From assembly GCF_014805625.2 (NCBI RefSeq), contig NW_024003726.1:135749-199748 (forward strand): a stretch of DNA of 64,000 nt, in the 5' to 3' direction. A program made the translations under genes and the position numbers. The stretch comes from Glossina fuscipes (Eukaryota > Arthropoda > Insecta > Diptera > Glossinidae). Positions 32,791 to 44,183 of this stretch are shown piece by piece (the first letter of the stretch is position 1; every line of letters begins with the position of its first letter). The notes under the pieces are model-generated. The model did not search any database, had not been told where the DNA came from, and worked only from the letters and a program-made list of their open reading frames with translations.

Positions 32791-34037
32791 TTAAGTTGAC
32801 ATGTCAGCGTCTCCGTTGAAAAGGTCGCTATAGGAATTTTTCGTGAATGATTTATTCTTACCAGCAGAATAATCTCTACTTAGGCTATTTGGTACATTTG
32901 AAGCGCAACGAGTGGGCGCACGTGAATAATTTGAAATTGAAGGTTGATTAATGGATGAAAGAATGGATTCATTACCACTTGTGATTTGTTGAGTAAGGTT
33001 GAGAGCTGGAGGTTCTGGGGAATTTAGTATATTAGATTTTAGCATAAATGTTGTTGTTTTAATTTTTTCAATATTTGGTGTTGCTTTGGTTTTTTCAATA
33101 TTATCTTTGGCGGGTAGTGTAACTGGTTTCGCAATATAATTTTTGGTTAATGGAAGCACTTGGATTTAAAGTCTTACTAGGCTCGATTTACGAGGCAATA
33201 GCAGCGTAGGTATTACTGTTTCCAATTCCTTGGGCTACAGATGGATTTCTTTCGCGGTATTTGCGTCGCGCTTCACCCATGCTACAATAATTTTCTGTGT
33301 TGATTTTTAAAATTTCACGTATTTGTATAAAACGTGGGCATTGTTTGTCTAACGCTGAGTGTTGATGATTGCAATTTAAGCAGAAGCTACGCGTACAGTT
33401 TTCAGTATGTGGAGGAAGACCACAGTTAGCGCAGGATGGAGGACTGGTGCATCTTTTTGCCGTATGGACCAGGCGTTGGCAGTTTTTACACCTCATGGGA
33501 TTTGGAATGTAGAGTTCTACTTTACATTTGTACCAAGCTACATCAACCGTTGCCGGTAGCCGATAAGGGTCAAAAGACAAAATAATTCTTCCTGTAGAAG
33601 AGCGGGTTTTTCGTCATTTAATTTGTTGAATTTGTGGACTTCAGTCACTCCTTCACTGCCCATTTCGCGCACAATCCCATCTTCCGGTACATGCTTTAAG
33701 CATGGGGCATAAACTACGCCTTTAACCCAATTCAGTTTAACAACAAATTGGCTAATCATTTAGACTTTATGAGCTTTTCGGTTGCGCTCGGTTTCCCAGC
33801 CAGGACAAGTAAATGTCCGTCGCGTAAAATTGATATAGAGTCTATATGCGTTGTAATGCTATCTAGTGCTTGTTTAATAGCGAAAGGGCTGAATTGCGAA
33901 ATTGTTATGGAGGGATCAGTTGGAGAAATCACAACATATTTTTTGTCGATAGGAACGATGCTACTGGTTGGCATAGGGGATACGTCTGCTAATAGATGAA
34001 ATCTATTTGAGTATAAACTCAATGGCACCGGGGCCAT
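32791..34037 (-). pseudogene. LINE L-2 ORF1, mosaic and broken
   Basis: From the ATG at 34037 the N-terminus reads MAPVPLSLYSNRFHLLADVS and lacks the Lys/Arg-rich QRKKSK segment seen in L-1. Up to about 33540 it differs from L-1 at many residues (for example VISPTDPSITISQFSPFAIK) and has three frame breaks. From about 33520 onward the knuckles (CKNCQRLVHTAKRC, CANCGLPPHTENC, CLNCNHQHSALDKQC) and the C-terminus are almost identical to L-1, including the same TAA and the same 20-base deletion. The abrupt change in similarity suggests a recombinant or converted element. Confidence 0.85.
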
Positions 34038-34324
34038 TATGCCTTATGGTTGTCTCTTATCTAATAAATTGGGAAATAACCACTCACTTGAAAAGGTTCG
34101 GGAAACTACTGAGGATAATGTCAAATTTTTTCAATATTTTTTTTTTTTTTTTTTTTGGATATAATTGAAACATGTACGGTATCCGCGATGATCAGTTTTA
34201 GCAATAAACACACAAAAAGTTCAATATATTTTAATAAATTTGAACACTTAAAAATGTATAAAGCAATAAAGAAGAAATTGCAAAATTTTTTTGCACAAAG
34301 AGAAAAATATGACCAGAGCGCTTG

Positions 34325-34336
34325 AAGATGGAGATA
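34325..34336. repeat. 5' target-site duplication of LINE L-2
   Basis: aagatggagata, identical to 28945-28956. Confidence 0.9.
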
Positions 34337-34934
34337 ATGTTTATTAATTATAAGAAGGAAATAATGGTTTATAATTGTAATGTTAAGCTTAGGGTATTTT
34401 GTAGACAGAATTGCAATAGAGCAATCGTCGAATTAGAAATATGATAAACGTGAGACCAGGAAAACGAAAAGAATTATAAAAGCAATAAATATTAAATTTT
34501 CGTTAACTTATATTAAACAACGTAAACGGCAATAGAAGTAGGCACCCCCACATAAAAATATCATCAGCTGACTCTATACACATAACACGTAGTAATAGTT
34601 GTGATCAAACTCCCCCTATGGGGTACAGTACAGTCAACGGTTAAAAGGATAATTTTGACAGCAAAATGAAACATAGTTGATTTTGCTTCGTCAAAACTAA
34701 ATAACGAAAGATTTTCTGAATTCGATTCAATTTCGATTTAAATGTTTATGGAAAAACGATAAATGATTTCATTAATACAGAAAATTCCAAGTAAGTAAAT
34801 TGATAAGAGTTTTTATATGAATTACAGCTGTATTTAATTTATACTTTATTGATTGTAAGTTTGAAGAAACGGTTTCATGTTTTCAGAAAAAACGTCAAGT
34901 CAATAAGTTTATGGTGATTAACAGAAGGCCAGGG
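34337..34934. other. no recognised feature
   Basis: AT-rich spacer between L-2 and the C-C relic. Confidence 0.4.
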
Positions 34935-36420
34935 GATCTGAGGAGGATCGTTGAGGATCTAAATCCAAACCACTTATTGCAAATCTTAAAAACTAGTTCT
35001 GAACGGATTCAATAAGGTCCACGAACACATTATAATTTGATGCCCATATAATCACCGCATGCTCAAGAGTAGGTCTAATTAGTGTAACGTAAAGCCTTTT
35101 AGTGACGGAACCATAAATTCTTTAGACCAACACCGAATAAATTTAAACTTATTACCCACAGAAAGAATATGTAAATGGAAACTCAACTTCAACAGAATCA
35201 ATAAACACACTCAAGTCATTAGAGAAGGCAACATTGTCCAGCAAATAACAATTTAAATAGTAATTGACAGATATCGTAGCAAACCTAGACAATGATAATC
35301 CCTTACATTCATCTCGACTTAATGTCCTAGTATTATACTTACACCAAACTGATAATTCAAACAGATCGCCTTGGAGGACGAGACTGTAGCTTACCACGCT
35401 AAAAAAACGAAAGATCTTGATATCGTCGACAAACATGAATACACTGGAATTCTCTATACACCAAGGTAAGACAATGATGAACAATAATGGAAGAACAGCA
35501 CCAAGATGAATTTCTTACGGCGCATCTGATGTAACATCGATTTTGCAAGAAATGCAACCGTTAACACTTTGGGTGCGCACAGAAGTATACGATCTGATCA
35601 ATTCAATAAAGTTACCTAGGAATCTAATGCACTTTAGCTTATATAGGAGAAGAGAGTGCGACACTCTATCAACAGGCCTTGAAAAATCAGTGTGTATTAT
35701 ATCTGTTTGCTTTCTTGCCAAAATCGCACAAACCGCTCCATAAAACAATTCCAAGAAACTAGTCGTCGTAGACTTACCCTTAGTAAAACCATGCAGTGTC
35801 GGCGATATGGAAACTCGAATGAACGGTTCAATTCTGTCCGCCAGTAAATCTCAATTTTAGAGAACGCAACGTTTTAAAAAACCATCTGAAAAGATAATGT
35901 GCGCGAAGATGTCAAAGGTGTTTAAAGGATATTGATATAATGACGAACGAATTTACAAACCTCCGAATTTACATGTCTCTTTTCGTTAGAGAACTTAATA
36001 TTATGAGGAATATATGTGAGGGGAAAAGCGAAACCTTCCTTTTAGAATTAACAAGTTTGTTAAAGGTCATAGGATCGATCAATAGCTTATTTTTCATTTT
36101 CAGTATATAGGCCGCATTCCATCTTGTCTACAGTGCGTTGAATTTCACTTGAAAGATCACTTGATTTGTATATTCTAAAAGGTCTATTCCTTCTATTTCT
36201 GACTGGTTTAAACTCATTATTAAACCAGGCGGAATACTCACTCATGACAGATACACTATCCGAAACCTTATCACTATTATATTGCTGCCAGGCGCTGAGG
36301 CCCGTTATATATCTTGTGATAATGGTAGTCATAATCTGTATTATTGGATATACTTGTTTACTTACGTGGCAGTTACCCAGTTTGCCAGGTACTGATATCA
36401 TAGTTTTTCATATAGAGGTG
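34935..36420 (-). pseudogene. divergent CR1-like RT relic C-C
   Basis: This is an older relative of the C family on the minus strand. Readable blocks, in order: SEYSAWFNNEFKPVRNRRNR (endonuclease-RT linker, near 36200-36280), IIHTDFSRPVDRVSHSLLLYKL (RT block A, near 35630-35700), VFMFVDDIKIF (RT active site with FVDD, near 35400-35440), then TLIRPTLEHAVIIWASNYNV and DLIESVQN (near 34990-35090). These match the order and residues of C-A and C-B but differ too much to be the same recent subfamily. Several frame breaks make it a pseudogene. No ends or target-site duplication found. Confidence 0.75.
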
Positions 36421-38895
36421 TTCTATATAAGCTAAGTAATTATTCTTAAGATTTAATAAATATATAGTATCTAATTAAAATATTGTGAATATTTTGACGG
36501 ATTTCACAAGACTGAACACCGCCAAAATGCACGTCAATTTTTGGCGCATATTTTAACTATCACAGATTGTTAATTTTTCTACGTAAAATGGGCTGTAAAG
36601 AACAAATTTGGTTGCCAGGGCTCGCTCTCCGGCAATCCAGAGCTTCTTTCAAGAAAGTCTATATTTCATGACCTTCCACTGTCAATCGAACCTTACCACA
36701 TTCACCTAAGAAAGCTACTTATTTGAGTAATTACACAGATTAATTTTTTTTCATTAATTCCCACTTTTGTTACTCTTTCGGCACTTGTTCTACAAGGACC
36801 TCTTGAACCATACAAATAATGAATCATTATTTCAATACACTCAAAAATGTATTATTATTTCTAGCACTTATCATAAATGAAAACTTTGGGCCACAAAAAA
36901 AAAAAATCAATTGTTCCATTCTTTTGCACTTGTGCTACAGGTAGACTTTAGGTTTTAATTATCAATCATTTGGCTACCGATCACGAAAATTATTCGCTCT
37001 TTTCTCCTATATAGTTAGGCACACACATAAACAATATTAACACTCTTGTCTCACTAAACACAATCTCTTACGTGACCGACCTAAAAAGCCCAAAGATTAT
37101 TCATTTCTTTTTCTTCTTATCTCTGTTTTATTGAAATTGGTGTTGTCAATCTGTGAAAAGTCTAATGCGAACTTACTGTTTTAAATTTGCAATTGAACCA
37201 TATCTGGGAAGAATGTTGGGCCTGTCATCTAATTTACTCTCCACAACTGTCGCTAGCTTTATAATGCCTTACGCTGATGATAGGATATCTTGTGCTACTC
37301 TAAAATGCGTAAGATGCTTAATACTATGTGCGGGACCAAAATGAAAAACGAGTTTAGTCCTCACAGTGCTATGCTGTTGTGGTTTTGCTTATGTTGAAGT
37401 CATCAATGCATTTTGGTTTATTCACATATAGTATCTATCTATTTTAGAAATGGCTTTTTTGAATTTATATTATTAATTGATTCATTTAGCTGCAGTTTCT
37501 AACTGTGCAGTTGAATTGAAAGTACAACTAAATAAATGAATAAATATATTAATAAAAATTTCATATCAACTTCGAATTTGTTTTCATATTAAAATTAATA
37601 TTCCCATTAATATTCATAAGCCTATTCATATTCGTAATCATACTAACATTCATATTTAAATTCATTGTAGCGATTGTGAATAGGGCGGGATTGCCATGTG
37701 GAGGTAGTAGTTAGGGGTGATATCTGGAAAATTATAACACTCGAATACTTTTCGATTACTAGTAAAGCTGTGTATTACATCTTACCTTGGTATAATTCAA
37801 ACTTATTCGTGTATATGCAATAAATGAAACTATAAGAATATAAATATCCAGCACCTACGATTTTTATTTCCTTCTACTTTTATGATAATGTTTATTCTAA
37901 TTTATCCGGTTCCTAGGAGAAATCATAAATTTCTCAGCTTCACACTTTAACCGCAAAGTTCTAATTGGACAATTTGCGTATATTATAGGGTTTTTCTTGA
38001 AAATTATTTATATTTATGGATCATCCAAGAGTGTTATATACTAAAATGGATATAATAAAATGTCATGCTTGATCTACTTAATTTCGCAGAAACACGATTT
38101 AGCTATTTTGAAGTGTCTTATAGTTTTATCAAGTCGTGTAAAGCTATAAAATGTTTATCAGTAGGTTGCGTTAATTTATATATAATTCTCAGTTAATGGT
38201 GAGTCAAGTGAAATTGGTTTGATCATTGCTCTGATTACGGTTATATACTGTAATGTGTTCTGAACACTACATTCTTGCTGTTTTAGAGAAAATTGCTTAT
38301 TTGAAAATTAAGCGATTTTCCTTTGTTAATGCAGGTTATTTGAATGCAGCACACAAGTGGGTTTCATATTTATACAAATATTATTTAGTATTTTGAATTT
38401 AGTTTGATGTAATCTTTTGTTTTTTTTTTTGTAAGGTATAATTATGTATTGTACTTTTTTTTATTAAGTTTTCATCTATTTATTTTTACTATTAATACCT
38501 GCTTTTGCATTGGGATTACATATATATCTACTATTTTGTGCGGGTTTTTGTAGTTTATTTCTATTATGTGTTTTTATTAACTCTAGGTCTCCTATTTTTT
38601 TATATAAATGTAGTTTTGTTTTGATTTTCGTATTCGCCTTTTTTTGGTAATTGTAACTATCTTCTGGCTTTCTGTAGTTAGCATTTGAGTTTTCTTTTTT
38701 ATTTCTTGGATGTGTATGCCTGAGTGGTATTTATTTTTTCGTGTGCCATATATGGTAGTTTTCGAATAATAATTTAAATGGCATGCAGCTTGTGTCTATA
38801 GAATGTGTTATATGCGAAAGTGTAGTAAGGTATCTATTTATCTCATTCTATGTTTTCTATAAAAGCTAGAAAGTTGTAACTCCCGCTTACGTAGG
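36421..38895. other. no recognised feature
   Basis: AT-rich. 37560-37670 contains a degenerate run of CATTCATATT-like words. Small frames (36166-36435, 37153-37344) have no family motif. The left part may be unreadable 5' sequence of C-C. Confidence 0.35.
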
Positions 38896-40155
38896 TGTAG
38901 GGAATGTTTGTCGGCCTGCTTCTCCTTTTATTCTCCACAAGAAAGAAATACTTTGTATAATAACGGAATTCCATTAATATGCCTTTTTATCACAAGTCGT
39001 CGTGCATAACAGTTGGGATTAAAGACACGAATCGCAAAGACCGAAAAGTCAAAGCCCGCCTGCATAACATAAGAGTAGATTTTTGCAGCAGTAGTTATGG
39101 AGTGAAATCCAGTAGGAAAAGTCATCCGTTGAAAATCATAAAACAAAACATAAAAACAAAAAAACAAGTTAACGACAAGCAGTCATAAGAGCAATCAGTA
39201 ACAGAAAAGAGAAAACAGTTTGTGCCCATAAAAGTCTTTTTGTTCAAAAAAAAAAAAATGTGTTAAATAAGCTAATGTTAATTAACTTACATAAATTATA
39301 TTTAAATAAGGTAAAGTTTTGTCTTAATTAGTAATTAATTTAAATAATTTATAATAACATTTAAAAAAAAGGTAAATGGATGGTTTAAAAACCAAAAGAA
39401 AAAATTATTAGATTTTTCTTTTTTTATATCATCTAATCACGAATATACAGTCAAATTGATTATGATTTCAAAGTAAAGTATTGAATCAACTAACTTTTTC
39501 AACACATGGAAGACCTTTGCAACAGACATGTTACACTGAAATATATATGAAACAATAATTAAATAAAATAAAATAATTGTAAAAAGCCCATCACCATCAT
39601 CGTTTTCACCGTCGTCATCACCATTATCGTCTAACGACTTGGTAACTATTATAAACGTGCTAAATGAACGGTATGAATTGAAGACTGCATATATATATAA
39701 ATACACATATGCATATGTCCGTGTTCGATGTCATATATCTTCTATTTAACCGGTTGATATGACTTCGACGTTGCTACTTAATGCCGCTGGTGACTTCATA
39801 AAATTCGTAACTCGAAAGCTTGGAGCTCAGGCAGAAATAGCAATTTTAATAGTAGTTGTCGTTCTTTTTTACTTTAAATTTAATTTATAAAAAGAACAAT
39901 ATATATTAAAAAAAAATCTCTGATAACTGATTTGTAAAAATGCTTTGGCGAAGGCAGAGTTGGGTGTGTATGTGTGTGTGTGTAACGGCATACATTGACT
40001 TAGTGGACAAGCAGACATATATACATAGGCTAACGGACAAAAGAATAGAACAGACCAACAATGAGACAATGAGTTAACCAATAGTATGATCATAGCACCC
40101 TTGACATAATTCATTTAATTTTTTTATGTACAACAGTCCCAACTCTACACATTAC
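38896..40155 (+). repeat. putative 5' LTR of the outer gypsy element
   Basis: The start (TGTAGGGAATG) resembles the start of the downstream repeat at 55260 (TGTGGGTATG). The end (TACACATTACA) lies seven bases before a tRNA-Lys-type primer-binding motif at 40163. 39009-39090 matches 55327-55420 and 39124-39400 matches 55895-56195, with blocks such as CTGCATAACATAAG and GTTAACGACAAGCAGTCATA. The implied length of about 1.26 kb fits Osvaldo-like elements. A (TG)n run lies at 39964-39982. Boundaries are inferred. The distal part has no confirmed partner. Confidence 0.55.
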
Positions 40156-40580
40156 AAAAAAGTGGTGCCCAACGAAAGGTAAATCAAGTCCAGGAATGCT
40201 TCTAATCATCCCTAAATAAACAATATATCTTTTTAAAAGTTTGACGATATAAGTTGGCGGCGAATTACAAAAACGTTCAAAGCAAAACTGAAGATATACA
40301 AATTCAAAATTTTTTGTTTATTTAAGTACATTTTATCACGTTACAAAAAATGGCGCCCAACGTTAAACCGCAAGGGGAAAAACTTAAATCCTCAACTCAA
40401 TTTAACTTAATATTTACATTTTGTTTATAGACATAAGATGGTCGCTCGTGACAAAAAGTAGTGCCCAACGAAAACAAACAGAAAATATTTTGAAATTATA
40501 AAATTTGTTTATTATTCATTTTTATATTTTTTTGATAAAAATGTAAGTTGGTCACCTCTACACAAAGCCCAACGTTAAAT
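40151..40580 (+). repeat. four primer-binding-site-like tandem units
   Basis: TGGTGCCCAACG (40163-40174), TGGCGCCCAACG (40351-40362), TAGTGCCCAACG (40459-40470) and AAGCCCAACG (40565-40574) each follow a similar ACAAAAA-type lead-in and are followed by A-rich sequence. TGGCGCCCAACG is complementary to the 3' end of tRNA-Lys, the primer of many retroelements. Spacing is 188, 108 and about 104 bases. The first would be the primer-binding site next to the LTR. The others look like duplicated leader units. Confidence 0.75.
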
Positions 40581-42642
40581 CAAAATTTTTATTCTGATAG
40601 GCATTAAATGTATTTGAACTCAACACACTTCTTTCTAGTGTAGTATCAAGGCGGAAAGAAGAAACTAAAGAATATCAATGCTGCTAGGCAATTTTTATTT
40701 GTATGTATTCTTACAGCTTAAGCCGTTTGCGTTTAACAAACAACAAAAAAGGCATCTAAATTTTTGTTATAGTATTAGTGCTTCTATTAGTAATCAATAC
40801 TATCCTTTTCGATTTGTTGGAACACATATAAATAGTACATTTTTTCGGTTTCTTTTCTTTAGTTGCTTTGATGATTTTGCGCTTCATATTTTTCAAAGTT
40901 CAGTTTGCATTTATGCATTCACAATTTTTTTGTCTCTTGCTGGATAAAAATTTGTTTTCATTTGCAATATTATTAGTGTAAGAGGGTAAATTCAAAGTTG
41001 AGAGTTTTGTCCTCTCATTAAATTTATTTATACCTCCATCTATGTAATCTGATATGACTAAACTATTAGTAGTGAACTTTAGCAAGCAACAGCAAATATG
41101 ATGCCAGGGGATCCTAACGTTTGGTGTCCAAATAATTTTTAAATATATTCAAAGATTACAGCTATGAGTTGAAACTTAGCTTTTGATTACTATGTCTATG
41201 ATATTAAAAATAATACTTTTCTCAAAATAATAGTTTCTCTCCGATTTATTATGCTAAATTTGCTATGTTTCCTCCTAAATTAAGTACGCAAGAGCATCTT
41301 GCTTTCTTTTAAATTATGTTGTTTTCGGTTAACCAAACTTTGTCACCCTGTTGAGACCGACGTTTTTTAGTGTTGGGCAGGGTAGTTAATGACGAGAGTC
41401 TGGTAAATTTGTGAGATCCTGTTAAGGCATCTGTTGGTGGAAATTTCCTGCCAATAGATAAAGTGCTTGGGATACTCACATGAAGAGTGATGGTACAGAT
41501 TGATCAAGCAAAACAAAGTGGACATTTCAATAATAACATTCGCGTTGAGCAATATATGTTTTTTTTATGACTTCTCTTATGGTACGTTATTAAAGTTATG
41601 AATTCAAAACATAATCCGACTGACCATTCGAAAATGAGTATTTTTTGTGGATGTGGACTTGTAGGTAAGGAGGGGACACATTTCAGATGTTGACACGCAC
41701 AGCCATGCTTCCTTTCACGAAAGCACCACAAAACTCGATATTAAGCTCTATGTGTTTACAGATCACAGTTTGTTCGTTTAAAAACATCTTTTAATAATTT
41801 TTTTAAAGTTTGCAATACATGAATTACTTGCAAATTCCGATAAATTTGATATATATATGAGTTCTTTTTAGATATATAATATACATTTAATCGTTGAAAC
41901 ATAGATCTATTGTAGTTGCTGTCTCATACTAGATGTAAGAATATACAAGTTAAATGATCTTTGATCTATTTATCTCTCCATTTAATCGGTTTATCACTGT
42001 ATATATAAATACTTTTATACATATATATATAGACACATAAACTTTGTATGTGCTATTTTAGTAATTGCCAAGTATGCATACAGTAGACACAAATATTAAA
42101 TGTTCATTTTTTTATTTTTTTTGCTCTTGGATTTAAATGTTTAACACATTTGAATTTCACAAATATCATTCCAACTCATGAAGGCGATTGTTGCGGCAAG
42201 AATTTATGTTTATATATATGTATATAAATATATTTCATAAGTTTAACCGCACTTTGCATGAACAAGCGCTTATGGAGTTCCATACAATACTTAATAAAAC
42301 ACATTATCACAGATTTTGCTTTTTAAATTAATGTTTTGCTATGTTCACTACTGTTTTCCTTTATTTGATATACAACAAATGATGCATTTGGTCATTACTT
42401 TGTATAGCCATCTTTTTTGAAATTTGCTCGCTACATTTTGTTATTTTTTAAATTCTAAATTTTTCCTTAGGTTATTTTTATTCAATAAGTTTACTCAACA
42501 AGTGTTAAGCACTAGGTTCGGCTGAGATAAGTATAATGTTGGTTTGGTAAGAGTAATTAGTCTAAGTCTCGAAATTAATAGCATAGTTACGGGCCTACTA
42601 CTCTTAAAGAAAGTTGCAATATGTTACGATCACATCTTCCAA
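40581..42642. other. leader region of the gypsy element, otherwise unrecognised
   Basis: About 2 kb lie between the last primer-binding-like motif and gag. A plus-strand frame at 40678-40947 (89 codons, Phe-rich) has no known family. The length is long for a leader, so an unrecognised insertion may be present. Confidence 0.4.
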
Positions 42643-43560
42643 AATGGAAGATGTTTTCGAAGACAGCTCAATCGCTTGCAGCCGGCAGCATCGAAGCTTC
42701 GTAAATAAACTGGATTCATTTTTTGCAGTGTCCAAGGAGAATTCACCAGTCAACGGCAACACCACATCTGCTGAAAATGTAGTAAATAACAATAATAATG
42801 AAGGACAACAAGTTTCTAATGTGGTAGGTATCGATCCTATGCAATCCCCTAGCGGGGATTTTAAAACAACATGATGTGCTTCTGAGCAGAAATGGGTAAT
42901 TTTAAAAGGAGAAGGCACAACGTCGAGGTTAGATAAAGTGAAACCGGCCTGGCAGTGGAATTTAGTAGTACTTAGCATGCATTTGCCATGACATAAACAC
43001 CAAATCATGTCGCGTTAACTTCAAGAGAAGAGCATGATATCGACGAAGTACGCTTCAGATTACAAAAGCAGTAGCTGGAGCGTCAACAAAAATTAACGAC
43101 ACTAATTATAGAAGAAATATCGACCTTAATTGGTGGCATATCCAATTTGATGGTTCAGGCAATTGCCTTATAACTGTCAATGCTCACAAATAGCATTGGC
43201 AAGTGTTAGAGGATCATGAAGGCGATTCATCATTTGATCATTTTGCTGTGAAGTCTCAGCTCAGAGTCTGATTATAAATTAATTCGGGAAATTATGGAAC
43301 GTAAACAACAACCGGCCGAATCATTTGGCAAATATTATACTGAAATCCATGATTTAACATTCAGAATGAAATAAAATGCCAGAGCAAGAACTAATTAAAA
43401 CTATCAAGTCGAATATTAAATTAAGCTTAGCCATCTTAATTTTTGCCATCAAGGTCGATAATATGGCGGATCTAAGAGCGGAATGTAAAAGAGTGGGAAG
43501 ATTGTGGCGAGATAGTAACCAAAAGTCGATGCATGAAAATGAAATGAATTGTTATGATTA
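42643..43560 (+). pseudogene. gypsy-type gag remnant
   Basis: Gag forms the particle of LTR retrotransposons. The ATG at 42643 opens a 76-codon frame (MEDVFEDSSIACSRQHRSF), followed by broken frames. One gives REEHDIDEVRFRLQKQ then LERQQKLTTLI, typical of the helical segment before capsid. At about 43280-43560 the capsid C-terminal-like block is clear: IREIMERKQQPAESFGKYYT, then MPEQELIKTIKSNIKLSLAI and DLRAECKRVGRLW. This matches the 'R.q...E....yy.....L.......e.eli..i..N' pattern of gypsy-group Gag. Several stops are present. It lies on the same strand as the pol piece at 53690, from which L-3 separates it. Confidence 0.75.
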
Positions 43561-44171
43561 GAGTAGCAATTCTAATAAAAATGCTGCGGTAGAATAAGTT
43601 GAGCAAGCAATAATAGCCAAAATGAATTCAAGCAAAAATAAATATTAGTTTGGGGAAAAAGAAATCCATTATTTTTATATGAACTATCTGTCAAGCAAAA
43701 AACGTGTGATCAGCCTGAAACAAATAACAAATTGATTCATTTAGCTTTAAGAATACTTTATTTACCAACACATAGGTCTACCGTCATTCCACGTGACCCC
43801 ATGTTTTGTTTGCGGTATGTTCGGGGATTAATTTCTCAAATATCTGGCAGAGAGAGATTAAAAACAAGTCCGTGTAGAGATGTACCTTCAACTACGTTTT
43901 GTTTGTAAAAAAATGACTATTATTGCCAACTTCAGTCGGCGGGAAATGTCGGACGGGCGGAGAAAACCGGGAACTCTTCCCAGGCGGATTCACACCAGAA
44001 AACTTATTAAAAATTTGACGAAGGTCGATATACAATCCTTCATTAACATCTAATACACAGTGAACTAACTCCAACAAAACTTTGAACCAACGCATTCTAG
44101 AATAGCAAGAGAACCGTCGCGAGTTATTCAATGAAGAAATTATGGAAAGAAGAATTGTCGGCAGACAATAT
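43561..44171. other. degraded gypsy sequence between gag and the L-3 insertion
   Basis: Expected position of the gag zinc knuckle and the gag-pol junction. A block near 43790-43830 (CFVCGMFG) could be knuckle-derived. Otherwise unreadable. Confidence 0.4.
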
Positions 44172-44183
44172 AAGAAGATATTA
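44172..44183. repeat. 3' target-site duplication of LINE L-3
   Basis: aagaagatatta here against aagaagatgtta at 53649-53660, 11 of 12 identical. This pairs the two ends of L-3 across 9.5 kb. Confidence 0.75.

Larger units (their letters stand above)
28957..34324 (-). mobile_element. I-type LINE, near-full-length copy L-2
   Basis: A minus-strand copy of 5,368 bp with a (TAA)n tail at 28957-28968 and a perfect 12-bp target-site duplication. Its 5' end begins at CAAGCGCT, about 20-30 bases short of L-1 and L-4, so it is minimally 5' truncated. From the zinc knuckles to the 3' end it is very close to L-1. It shares L-1's ORF1 stop, the 20-base ORF1 deletion and the early ORF2 stop. The first half of its ORF1 is clearly different from L-1. 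Confidence 0.92.

Noticed and set aside
39437..39706. Asp/Gly-rich minus-strand frame of 89 codons
   Set aside because: The acidic stretch is produced by a trinucleotide-like run (CATCAC/GTCGTC type) at 39590-39640.
40151..40580. Regularly repeated motif as a CRISPR-like array
   Set aside because: Units are irregular in spacing (188, 108, about 104 bases), the repeats are imperfect, and they match a tRNA-Lys primer-binding site beside an LTR in a eukaryotic genome.
40678..40947. 89-codon Phe-rich frame in the gypsy leader
   Set aside because: No known family, low-complexity composition, and no sign of constraint visible.
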